Assembly: GCA_021734835.1 (NCBI GenBank)
Contig: JAIPIH010000003.1
Span: forward strand, 1 to 64,000
Source of the DNA: Candidatus Cloacimonadota bacterium
Lineage (GTDB): Bacteria > Cloacimonadota > Cloacimonadia > Cloacimonadales > TCS61
Length of the DNA: 64,000 bases
Direction of reading: 5' to 3'
In this document: piece by piece, positions 27,129 to 33,885 of the stretch
Layout: each line of letters opens with the position of its first letter
How positions within the stretch are numbered: position 1 is the stretch's first letter
The notes under the pieces: generated by a model
What the model was told of the DNA's origin: nothing
Seen by the model: the letters and a program-made list of their open reading frames with translations, nothing else
Database searches by the model: none
Position numbers and translations under genes: made by a program

Positions 27129-27425
27129 TCAATTTTTACTTCGGCTTAAATAAAATACCATATTAGACAGCTTTACATGCAGGATTCGTTCAATATCTTC
27201 CAGGAACTGTGAACGTCTGAGAACAAGTTCTTGCAGCCAAACATTATTAGTAACAGCCACAAAGAGCACGCCATTTTCTAATTTAGTTATTTTAGCGCGT
27301 TCAGCAAGTAAGTTTCCCACAATATTCTTCCATCCAAAAGCTACAGTAATGAGATCACGATTATCTTTCCCGGCAATGGAGTAGACAACATCTTTTACTG
27401 CCTTCCCGGTTTTAAAAGTGCTCAT
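27129..27425 (-). CDS. DUF721 (DciA-like) protein
   Basis: This 98-residue protein has the DUF721 core: VAFGWKNIVGNLLAERAKIT, then LENGVLFVAVTNNVWLQELV and LRRSQFLEDIERIL. DUF721 includes DciA, which loads the replicative helicase DnaB in bacteria lacking DnaC, so a role in replication initiation is plausible. It is shorter than many DciA proteins, with only the KH-like core present. Gene order is membrane protein - DUF721 - rpe - ffh. Confidence 0.8.
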   Translation of the reverse strand: MSTFKTGKAVKDVVYSIAGKDNRDLITVAFGWKNIVGNLLAERAKITKLENGVLFVAVTNNVWLQELVLRRSQFLEDIERILHVKLSNMVFYLSRSKN

Positions 27426-27449
27426 TTAACGGTTACTGTTGCAAAGAGA

Positions 27450-27998
27450 TCAATCCCTCTTGAAAAAGAGAGTAAATCCCCACCAGGCAAAAATTGATAC
27501 TGAAACAATAGCCCAGTAGGAAGTTCCTAAAGCATTGTATGCATTTGGGAAATAATCTGAAAGAAATGTTACAGCAAAGATAGCCGGAACTGCAGCTAAT
27601 GTAATAAGTAATAGATATCCCAGGACTTTAGTGATTTTTGTTTTATTGATCAAATTAACAGAAAAAACTCCTAAACCGATCAATATAATAGTAGCTATAA
27701 ATATCACAAGGTTTGGCCCAAAAGGAAGTCCTATCTTTTTCATAGCGATTAGGGGACTAAAAAGACCTACTGATAAGAGAATGACTCCTGAGATCTTATG
27801 AATTAATGTGACCTTTTTTGCATCAACATCTATTTTTCTGTGATGTTTTTTGATATAAATATATACTAAAGCAAAGATGACTGAAAAAAATGCTAGATAG
27901 AAGAAAAATCCAAATGTAGGATCATCTGTAGAAAGTCCTAAAGCTCCAAAAGCAAGCAACAATATCACCCAGCCAAGAATGTTAACTATTTTTTTCAA
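27450..27998 (-). CDS. Hypothetical inner-membrane protein with six predicted helices
   Basis: I do not recognise this 182-residue protein. It is hydrophobic throughout, with six likely transmembrane segments at about residues 4-20, 28-48, 66-84, 91-112, 120-144 and 156-177. A short basic loop (KKHHRKIDVDAKK) lies between helices 2 and 3, and a conserved-looking SPLIAMKKIGLPFGPNL follows helix 3. It lies between rplI and DUF721 with 24-bp gaps, so it is probably co-transcribed with ribosomal genes. No catalytic motif is visible. Confidence 0.7.
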   Translation of the reverse strand: MKKIVNILGWVILLLAFGALGLSTDDPTFGFFFYLAFFSVIFALVYIYIKKHHRKIDVDAKKVTLIHKISGVILLSVGLFSPLIAMKKIGLPFGPNLVIFIATIILIGLGVFSVNLINKTKITKVLGYLLLITLAAVPAIFAVTFLSDYFPNAYNALGTSYWAIVSVSIFAWWGFTLFFKRD

Positions 27999-28022
27999 AT
28001 TTACCTCCCTCTGGTAAAAAAA

Positions 28023-28466
28023 TTATTCAACTTCAATATTTACATTAACTGTAGTTTTCAACTCAGAAGTAAAGCTTATCTCAACATCAAAAGAACCAAT
28101 TTCTTTCAAATGTTTGTCCATAACAACGTCTGCTTTGTGAATCTCGATTTCTTTTTCAGCAAGTTTATCTACAATATCATTTTCAGAAACAGAACCAAAA
28201 AGGTGATTATTTTCATCTGCTCTTCTTACAAATGTAAGTTCTACACCTTCAATCTTGTTGATAACATCTTTATATTTACCGTGTAATTCCAGCTTTTCTT
28301 TGTCAGCATTTTGCTTTATCTCTTCTACTTTTAAAAGATTTTTTTGATTTGCTGGAACAGCATAGCTATTTGGTAACAGGTAGTTCCGTGCATATCCCGG
28401 TTTTACCTTTACAAGGCTGCCTGCTTCTCCAAGAGCCTTTATATCTCTAGTTAAGATTACTTTCAT
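28023..28466 (-). CDS. rplI: 50S ribosomal protein L9
   Basis: This 147-residue protein has the standard L9 N-terminal domain (MKVILTRDIKALGEAGSLVK, VKPGYARNYLLPNSYA), the long connecting helix and the C-terminal domain (NHLFGSVSENDIVDKLAEK, EIGSFDVEISFTSELKTTV). It stabilises the L1-stalk side of the 50S and affects frame maintenance. The start overlaps the end of the DUF2232 gene by 20 nt. It is the last member of the rpsF-ssb-rpsR-DUF2232-rplI block. Confidence 0.97.
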   Translation of the reverse strand: MKVILTRDIKALGEAGSLVKVKPGYARNYLLPNSYAVPANQKNLLKVEEIKQNADKEKLELHGKYKDVINKIEGVELTFVRRADENNHLFGSVSENDIVDKLAEKEIEIHKADVVMDKHLKEIGSFDVEISFTSELKTTVNVNIEVE

Positions 28467-29313
28467 TTATATCCTCCATATCTATTTTCCTAAAATTAAA
28501 CCAGATGTCAGTAAGTCCGATAAGACCAACTAAAATCAATATAAAATAATTTACAACCATTGAAAAGATCAATAAAAAAAGTAAAAATTTTGATCTTTTA
28601 AAAAAATCTCCCCAATAAAAATCTATAATTGAAAGACCTTGGATCAACAACAATGGTGTTATCATTATGATAGCATTAATACCTGCAACGCGAGAATTGG
28701 ACCATAAAAATCCGACTAAAGCGAAAATCATTGAATATATTAAGTAATATGGCATTCTGATTTTCCTGTGTTCCCAGCCTAAGTTACCTTTTTTAGCAAG
28801 AAGTAATGTTCCAATATAAGCCGCTAAGACAATTGTAAACACCCATATCCCTGCATAATACTTAGTGAAGAATTCCTGAAAAGTCTCAGTGAATTTTAAG
28901 GTTAGGTCAATTTTCTCGCTGTTATTCTGAAAAGTTTGCGTTAAGAATTCATTATATTTTTCCATCACTTGTGCAATGATCTCAGCATACTGTTTCCCAA
29001 AAATTACAACACGCATTGAGGCATAGATCACATTCAAAAAAAATACTGAAATTAGTGCATTAATAAAATTCAAAGTACGTTGTAAACTCCACAAAAATAG
29101 CGCTGAGGTTAACCCAACACCGATGATCAGGTCAATGACCGAGATCACGTCGATTACTCTGAAAATAAATAATGCAATTGCAAACCCAATATAAACATAA
29201 TAGAACAAGTTTTTTTTATTCTTGTATTTATCACTAAACGTTATTATAAAGATCAAACCCCAAAAAGGGGAAAATGTCGCAATTACGATAGACAATAATG
29301 CAATTAAAATCAC
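28447..29313 (-). CDS. DUF2232-like polytopic membrane protein (YybS-like)
   Basis: This 288-residue membrane protein has about eight hydrophobic helices and the family-like features NLFYYVYIGFAIALFIFRVI, SNSRVAGINAIIMITPLLLI and a C-terminal helix pair. Its position between rpsR and rplI is where B. subtilis and many other bacteria place yybS (DUF2232), which supports the call more than the sequence alone. The function of the family is unknown. It overlaps rplI by 20 nt and follows rpsR by 3 bp. Confidence 0.75.
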   Translation of the reverse strand: MILIALLSIVIATFSPFWGLIFIITFSDKYKNKKNLFYYVYIGFAIALFIFRVIDVISVIDLIIGVGLTSALFLWSLQRTLNFINALISVFFLNVIYASMRVVIFGKQYAEIIAQVMEKYNEFLTQTFQNNSEKIDLTLKFTETFQEFFTKYYAGIWVFTIVLAAYIGTLLLAKKGNLGWEHRKIRMPYYLIYSMIFALVGFLWSNSRVAGINAIIMITPLLLIQGLSIIDFYWGDFFKRSKFLLFLLIFSMVVNYFILILVGLIGLTDIWFNFRKIDMEDINESNLN

Positions 29314-29316
29314 TTT

Positions 29317-29655
29317 TTAATGCTTATGTTTATCCGTATAAGGTATCAAACTCATATGACGAGCTTTTTTTATCTCAACGGCAATTTTTCTTTGATGTTT
29401 TGTACATGCTCCGGTAAAACGTCTTGGAGTTATTTTTCCGCTTTCTGAGACAAATCGCTTTAAGAGAGATACATCTTTATAATCAATTACGGCATCTTTA
29501 TTCTTGCAGAAGAAACAAACCTTTTTCTTGAAATAGAATTTATTTCTTGGTTTATAAGTTCTTTTTCGGGTGCTTCTTTCTCTAGAATAACTAGAGGTCT
29601 TTTTACTACTCTCAGTTTTTTCTTCAGTCGTTTTATCTTTTTTATTTTCTTCCAT
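29317..29655 (-). CDS. rpsR: 30S ribosomal protein S18 with charged N-terminal extension
   Basis: The C-terminal ~70 residues are typical S18 ([40 protein letters not shown]). Two cysteines (CFFC) precede the core, as in zinc-type S18 proteins. The first ~40 residues are a Lys/Glu/Ser/Arg-rich extension, bringing the length to 112 against the usual 75-90. The start is supported by AAGGAG. It lies between ssb and DUF2232 in the S6 operon. Confidence 0.96.
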   Translation of the reverse strand: MEENKKDKTTEEKTESSKKTSSYSRERSTRKRTYKPRNKFYFKKKVCFFCKNKDAVIDYKDVSLLKRFVSESGKITPRRFTGACTKHQRKIAVEIKKARHMSLIPYTDKHKH

Positions 29656-29675
29656 TATTTTTCTCCTTAGTAACT

Positions 29676-30119
29676 TTAAAATGGCACATCGTCATCTGTC
29701 ACCTCAGCATCAGGTTTATCCTTACTATTGTCTGTGTTGTCAGATTTTGAATAATCGTCATTGGTATTATAGCCATCCTTTTCTAAAAATGATACTTTCC
29801 CGGCAATAACCTCAGTAACTTTACGATTTTGGTCGTTTTTATCAACGTAGGAATGTGTCCTTAGATATCCTTCAATAATCACAGGACTGCCTTTGTGTAA
29901 ATATTCAGCACATTGTTCACCACGCTTACTCCATACAACAACATCAATAAAGCTGGTTTCTTGATGCCATTCACCATTCTTCTGATAATTTCTGTTGAAG
30001 GCAATGGAAAGTTTAGCAATTGGAGTACCATTTTGTAAATATCTCAATTCAACATCTCTGGTTAATCTTCCGCTTATAACTATCGTATTTATGTTTGGGA
30101 ACCTGAGTTCTTTGGCCAT
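29676..30119 (-). CDS. ssb: Single-stranded DNA-binding protein
   Basis: This 147-residue protein has an OB-fold (about 1-110; [55 protein letters not shown]), a flexible Asp/Ser/Asn-rich linker, and the acidic terminal tip DDVPF that docks partner proteins such as helicases and nucleases. It is located between rpsF and rpsR, the classical position. It is expected to form a homotetramer on single-stranded DNA. Confidence 0.97.
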   Translation of the reverse strand: MAKELRFPNINTIVISGRLTRDVELRYLQNGTPIAKLSIAFNRNYQKNGEWHQETSFIDVVVWSKRGEQCAEYLHKGSPVIIEGYLRTHSYVDKNDQNRKVTEVIAGKVSFLEKDGYNTNDDYSKSDNTDNSKDKPDAEVTDDDVPF

Positions 30120-30129
30120 AAAAATCTCC

Positions 30130-30414
30130 TTATTTAACTAGGATGTTATTACGAATGATATATTCGTGTAATTTGTAAAAGCGATCAAGTTTAGATACTT
30201 GTTCAGGATCTAGTTTAAAGTAATTAATGAAATAGAATCCTTCATTAAAATTACTGATCTGATAAGCTAAACGTTTTTTTCCCCATTCATCTGTTTTTAG
30301 TATTTCACCGCCGTTATCCGTGATGAATTTCTTAATCAGATCATTTTCCTTTTTAGCATTGTCTTCGCTAAGAGTGGGTGTGACTACGACCATGCTTTCA
30401 TACATACTCAGCAT
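30130..30414 (-). CDS. rpsF: 30S ribosomal protein S6
   Basis: This 94-residue protein has the S6 fold: MYESMVVVTPTLSEDNAKKE, IKKFITDNGGEILKTDEWGK, KRLAYQISNFNEGFYFINYF and YKLHEYIIRNNILVK. S6 pairs with S18 on the 30S platform, and both are encoded in this operon. The ATG at 30414 follows AAAGGAGG with a 4-nt spacer. A 48-bp gap separates it from pth. Confidence 0.97.
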   Translation of the reverse strand: MLSMYESMVVVTPTLSEDNAKKENDLIKKFITDNGGEILKTDEWGKKRLAYQISNFNEGFYFINYFKLDPEQVSKLDRFYKLHEYIIRNNILVK

Positions 30415-30462
30415 TTTTCCTCCTTTGGCCTTATTAATAGATCAATTATCTATCTATCGATC

Positions 30463-31035
30463 CTAAGAATCTAATATTTTCTTAGAATAGGATTTTTTTA
30501 ATACACTGTACTCATTTATCATCTGGTCTAGATCGCCATGATGATAGCTTTCCAGTAAATCATTTAAAAGATCAAAAACAAACTTTAAAATTTTTTCTTC
30601 TTTTTTTGAAAAATTATCAAGTACGTATTGAGAAAGGGCTTCTGCTTCCGGAGCACCTACACCAATACGTAATCTACTAAAATCATTTGAACCTAAAGAT
30701 TCGGAGATAGAGCGAAGTCCATTATGACCTCCGGGACTGCCTTTTTTGCGAATCCGTACCTCTCCAAGCGGTAAGTATATATCATCACTAAGAACAAGAA
30801 TTTCAGCAATTTTATACTTTGTGAGAATTGATGAAACCGCATCTCCGCTTCTGTTCATATATGTCTTTGGCTTTATAAATATCACATTATCCAGAGTAAA
30901 ATAATCAAATTTAATTTTTCTTTTAAATCTATACCCTAGTTTTTTTATATAGAAATCCAAGAAGGACGAACCAACATTATGTCTATTGTTCTGATATTTT
31001 TTCCCGGGATTTCCAAGTCCAACTACTAATCTCAT
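30463..31035 (-). CDS. pth: Peptidyl-tRNA hydrolase
   Basis: This 190-residue enzyme frees tRNA from prematurely released peptidyl-tRNA. Motifs are VVGLGNPGKKYQNNRHNVGS (catalytic His in RHNVG), KPKTYMNRSGDAV, LVLSDDIYLPLGEVRIRKKG, SPGGHNGLRSI and FSRLRIGVGAP. The start overlaps the stop of the L25 gene by one base (TAATG). The ctc-pth order matches B. subtilis ctc-spoVC. Confidence 0.97.
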   Translation of the reverse strand: MRLVVGLGNPGKKYQNNRHNVGSSFLDFYIKKLGYRFKRKIKFDYFTLDNVIFIKPKTYMNRSGDAVSSILTKYKIAEILVLSDDIYLPLGEVRIRKKGSPGGHNGLRSISESLGSNDFSRLRIGVGAPEAEALSQYVLDNFSKKEEKILKFVFDLLNDLLESYHHGDLDQMINEYSVLKKSYSKKILDS

Positions 31036-31706
31036 TAGGCAGAATCTTTTTCTGAATCCTCACTTTCGCTTTTTTCTTCATCAGTTTCTTCTTCAGATAT
31101 TTCTTCGCCTTCAAGTCCTTCAACTCCTTCTTCTTCTTCTTCAGGCTCTTCCATGATCGTTGGAAGACTGACCGCAACTAGAGTTGTCTCAGCTGTCAAT
31201 TCAGTTTCAATTTCTTTAGAGAGGCTAATATCTCCAAAGTGGATCGCATCCCCTATATTCAAGGAGGAAACATCAACTTTAATTTCTTCCGGAATATCTT
31301 TGGGAAAGCAGGTTATCTGCAAAGTTCTGTGAATGATCTCAAGTACTCCGCCTTCTTTTGTGCCGGGTGCTTCACCTACATAATTGATTGGAACTAAAAT
31401 TGTAATTTCCTTACCTTTATGTAACTCTAAAAAGTCTAAGTGTTGAATCTTTCTTGTTAATGGATGTACTTGTTTTTCTTTTAAAAAAGTTTTATAAGTG
31501 TGATCACCTACAGTTATATCAAAAAAAGCTATTTCTCCGATAGATTTTTTATAACTCTTGGTAAAATCACGAGCATTAATAGATATTTTTATTCCTTTTT
31601 GCCCGTTTCCATAGATAATTGCAGGGACCTGACCATCAATTCTTAATTTATTAAGATCAGATCTTTTGCCGATATCTCTTTTTTGTGCATTAACTGCTAT
31701 GTTCAT
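31035..31706 (-). CDS. rplY: 50S ribosomal protein L25 / general stress protein Ctc, with acidic tail
   Basis: This 223-residue protein has an N-terminal 5S-rRNA-binding L25 domain (NAQKRDIGKRSDLNKLRIDG, VPAIIYGNGQKG), a C-terminal TL5/Ctc beta domain (ITILVPINYVGEAPGTKEGG, LNIGDAIHFGDI), and a last ~40 residues made almost only of Glu, Asp, Ser and Gly. The acidic tail is longer than in most homologues. The ribosome-binding site GGAGG precedes the ATG. Confidence 0.95.
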   Translation of the reverse strand: MNIAVNAQKRDIGKRSDLNKLRIDGQVPAIIYGNGQKGIKISINARDFTKSYKKSIGEIAFFDITVGDHTYKTFLKEKQVHPLTRKIQHLDFLELHKGKEITILVPINYVGEAPGTKEGGVLEIIHRTLQITCFPKDIPEEIKVDVSSLNIGDAIHFGDISLSKEIETELTAETTLVAVSLPTIMEEPEEEEEGVEGLEGEEISEEETDEEKSESEDSEKDSA

Positions 31707-31745
31707 TCTTTCCTCCGTTGAAATCCCACTCTGTGGATTATATGT

Positions 31746-32696
31746 TTATCTAAATAAGATACTTAAAGATTCCTCAATGTGAATTTTTTTAATCGCATTG
31801 GCAAGTAATTCTGCGATTGAAAGCTGCACAATCTTTTTGCCTTTTGCTTTTTCTTTGGTCAGTGGAACAGAATTAGTAATGAATAACTTAACGATCGGTG
31901 ATTCTTCAATGTTTTGGATAGCATTTCCGGAGAGAATTCCATGAGCACAAGCAGCATAAACTTCCTTTGCGCCATGGCTCATTAGTGCTTTCGACATTTT
32001 ACATAAGCTACCACCAGTATCAATTATATCATCAAATAAAATTGCTGTCTTGCCTTCAACATCACCTATTATGTTCAATATCTCAGCTTTATCATTATTC
32101 CCAATCCTTCTCTTATCGCCAATTGCCAAGGAACAGTCCAATCGAGTTGCTAATGACCTGGCTCTTGCTGTCCCCCCTGTATCAGGAGATACTACAACAG
32201 TATTAGTTAGATCAAGATTTGCTTTAAAATATCGAACAAATATCGGCGTTGAATAGAGATGATCAACAGGGATTTCAAAGAAACCTTGTATTTGATCAGA
32301 ATGAAGATCCATTGCCACTATTCTATTTGCACCGGCTTTTGTTAGAAGATCAGCAACTAATTTAGCTGAAATGGCCACTCCGGGTTGGTCCTTTTTATCT
32401 GACCTTGCATATCCGAACAACGGTATGATGCAATTGATCCTTGCAGCTGATGCTCGTTTAAGTGCATCGATCATGATGAAAAGTTCCATTAAATTGTCAT
32501 TAACAGGATAGCAAGTGGGCTGGATTATATAAGTGTCGGCACCTCGAACATTTTCGTTTATCTTAACAAATGTATTATCATTGGAGAATTTGAACACTTC
32601 TGCTTCACCTAAGGGAATACCAGCATATTTTGAAACTTCATTTGCCAGTTGGATGTTTGAATTTCCAGTGAATATTTTTAATCTAGAAAACATCAA
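31746..32696 (-). CDS. prs: Ribose-phosphate pyrophosphokinase (PRPP synthase)
   Basis: This 316-residue enzyme makes PRPP from ribose-5-P and ATP for nucleotide, His and Trp synthesis. It has class I features: IIPLFGYARSDKKDQPGVAI, MDLHSDQIQGFFEIPVDHLY, the flexible-loop region SPDTGGTARARSLATRLDCS, and the PRPP-binding LFDDIIDTGGSLCKM. It lies 3 bp after spoVG. The spoVG-prs-ctc-pth order is conserved with Bacillus. Confidence 0.97.
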   Translation of the reverse strand: MMFSRLKIFTGNSNIQLANEVSKYAGIPLGEAEVFKFSNDNTFVKINENVRGADTYIIQPTCYPVNDNLMELFIMIDALKRASAARINCIIPLFGYARSDKKDQPGVAISAKLVADLLTKAGANRIVAMDLHSDQIQGFFEIPVDHLYSTPIFVRYFKANLDLTNTVVVSPDTGGTARARSLATRLDCSLAIGDKRRIGNNDKAEILNIIGDVEGKTAILFDDIIDTGGSLCKMSKALMSHGAKEVYAACAHGILSGNAIQNIEESPIVKLFITNSVPLTKEKAKGKKIVQLSIAELLANAIKKIHIEESLSILFR

Positions 32697-32699
32697 GAA

Positions 32700-33035
32700 C
32701 TATTCTTCTTTTGTATCTTCTTTTTCTTTTTTAGGTTCTTCTTTTGGTTTCTCAGGCTTTTCAGTGGCAGATGTTAGTGCTTCCTGAAGGACTTCTTTGT
32801 ATTTATCTATGATAATTTGCTCGATCATATTTCTTGTTTCCGTATTGATCGGATGAGCGATATCGCGATATTCTCCAGAGCTGACTCTGCGACTTGGCAT
32901 TGCTACAAAAAGGCCATTATCACCTTCGATAACTTTAATGTTCCTGATAATAAATGAATCATCAATTACCATATTGACAAACGCTTTCAATTGATTACTT
33001 TCTCTAAGAAAAACTTTAACATCTGTAATGTTCAT
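32700..33035 (-). CDS. spoVG: SpoVG-family nucleic-acid-binding regulator
   Basis: This 111-residue protein begins MNITDVKVFLRESNQLKAFV and continues SFIIRNIKVIEGDNGLFVAM, PSRRVSSGEYRDIAHPINTE, all SpoVG core. The last ~25 residues are a Lys/Glu/Pro-rich tail. SpoVG binds DNA and RNA in Firmicutes and spirochaetes; its targets here are unknown. The ATG at 33035 has AAAGGAG upstream; a longer reading from 33185 would cover ispE sequence and is wrong. It overlaps the end of ispE by 20 nt. Confidence 0.94.
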   Translation of the reverse strand: MNITDVKVFLRESNQLKAFVNMVIDDSFIIRNIKVIEGDNGLFVAMPSRRVSSGEYRDIAHPINTETRNMIEQIIIDKYKEVLQEALTSATEKPEKPKEEPKKEKEDTKEE

Positions 33036-33885
33036 TTTGTACTCCTTTTGTTTTTGTAATGTAATTCCAATAGCCCATATTAGAATAATAAGTTGAAAAT
33101 TTTTCTGCAATCGTCTTATCGGAACAGAAACCAATAACTGTAGCTCCACTCCCAGAGAGGATTGCTTTCTCAGCCCCGTTTTCATTCAGATAATTAATTA
33201 TCTTCGTGAGCTCGGGATAATTCTTACAAACTCCATCCTGAAGTTTGTTGAAGCACCATTTTGTGTTAAAATCTGATAAAAGTTTTTTCCAGTTTGCATT
33301 CTTATGATCTTCTATAATTACTGATTCATAGGCTTCTTTACTGGAAATCTTTAAACCGGGATTCACTAAAAAAATATTTTCTATCTTAAAATGCTTGAGT
33401 TGCGTTATCTCCTCTCCGCGGTTTTCACCAAAAGCACTACCGCCTTCAAGGAAAAAATTAATATCGCTTCCAAAATTTCCAGCGATATTATGCATTTCGG
33501 AAAGAGAAAGATCAAGCTCCCATAAATATGAAAGAGCTTTTATTGTACTAGCTGCATTGCTGCTACCACCACCAAGTCCGGCTGAAATCGGGATGTTTTT
33601 CTGTAATTCAATTTCCACACCATATTTCACATTATATTTTTCTTGTATAAAGATCGCGACTTTGTAAATAATATTTTCCTTTTCATCTACAAAGTCTTTA
33701 TCTGGCAAAATTTTAACACTGCCTTTTTTTGTCAAAGCAAAATTTAATATATCAGTAAGGTCAATTTCCGTAAAAATTGTTCTGATTTGATGAAATCCAT
33801 CCCTGCGTTTCCCTAGGACATCAAGAAAAAGATTTATTTTTGCCGAAGAGAGACTTCTTAGATTTGGTTTCTTCACTTTTCCCAT
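33016..33885 (-). CDS. ispE: 4-diphosphocytidyl-2-C-methyl-D-erythritol kinase
   Basis: This GHMP-family kinase of the MEP isoprenoid pathway has SSAKINLFLDVLGKRRDGFH at its start, ATP-binding PISAGLGGGSSNAASTIKAL, and the C-terminal LSGSGATVIGFC. I chose ATG 33885 (289 residues, usual length), although no strong ribosome-binding site precedes it; GTG 33876 is an alternative. A reading from 33972 adds 29 odd Ile/Thr-rich residues that mirror the tyrosine tract of the upstream kinase gene and is unlikely. The first 65 nt overlap that kinase gene in another frame. Confidence 0.93.
   Translation of the reverse strand: MGKVKKPNLRSLSSAKINLFLDVLGKRRDGFHQIRTIFTEIDLTDILNFALTKKGSVKILPDKDFVDEKENIIYKVAIFIQEKYNVKYGVEIELQKNIPISAGLGGGSSNAASTIKALSYLWELDLSLSEMHNIAGNFGSDINFFLEGGSAFGENRGEEITQLKHFKIENIFLVNPGLKISSKEAYESVIIEDHKNANWKKLLSDFNTKWCFNKLQDGVCKNYPELTKIINYLNENGAEKAILSGSGATVIGFCSDKTIAEKFSTYYSNMGYWNYITKTKGVQNEHYRC

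Noticed and set aside
30983-31177. Lys-rich 64-codon frame inside the L25 gene
   Set aside because: It is an out-of-frame reading of the acidic Glu-rich tail codons of L25.
33036-33185. N-terminal extension of SpoVG
   Set aside because: SpoVG proteins begin at MxITDV, which is at 33035 after AAAGGAG; the extra codons are ispE sequence in another frame.
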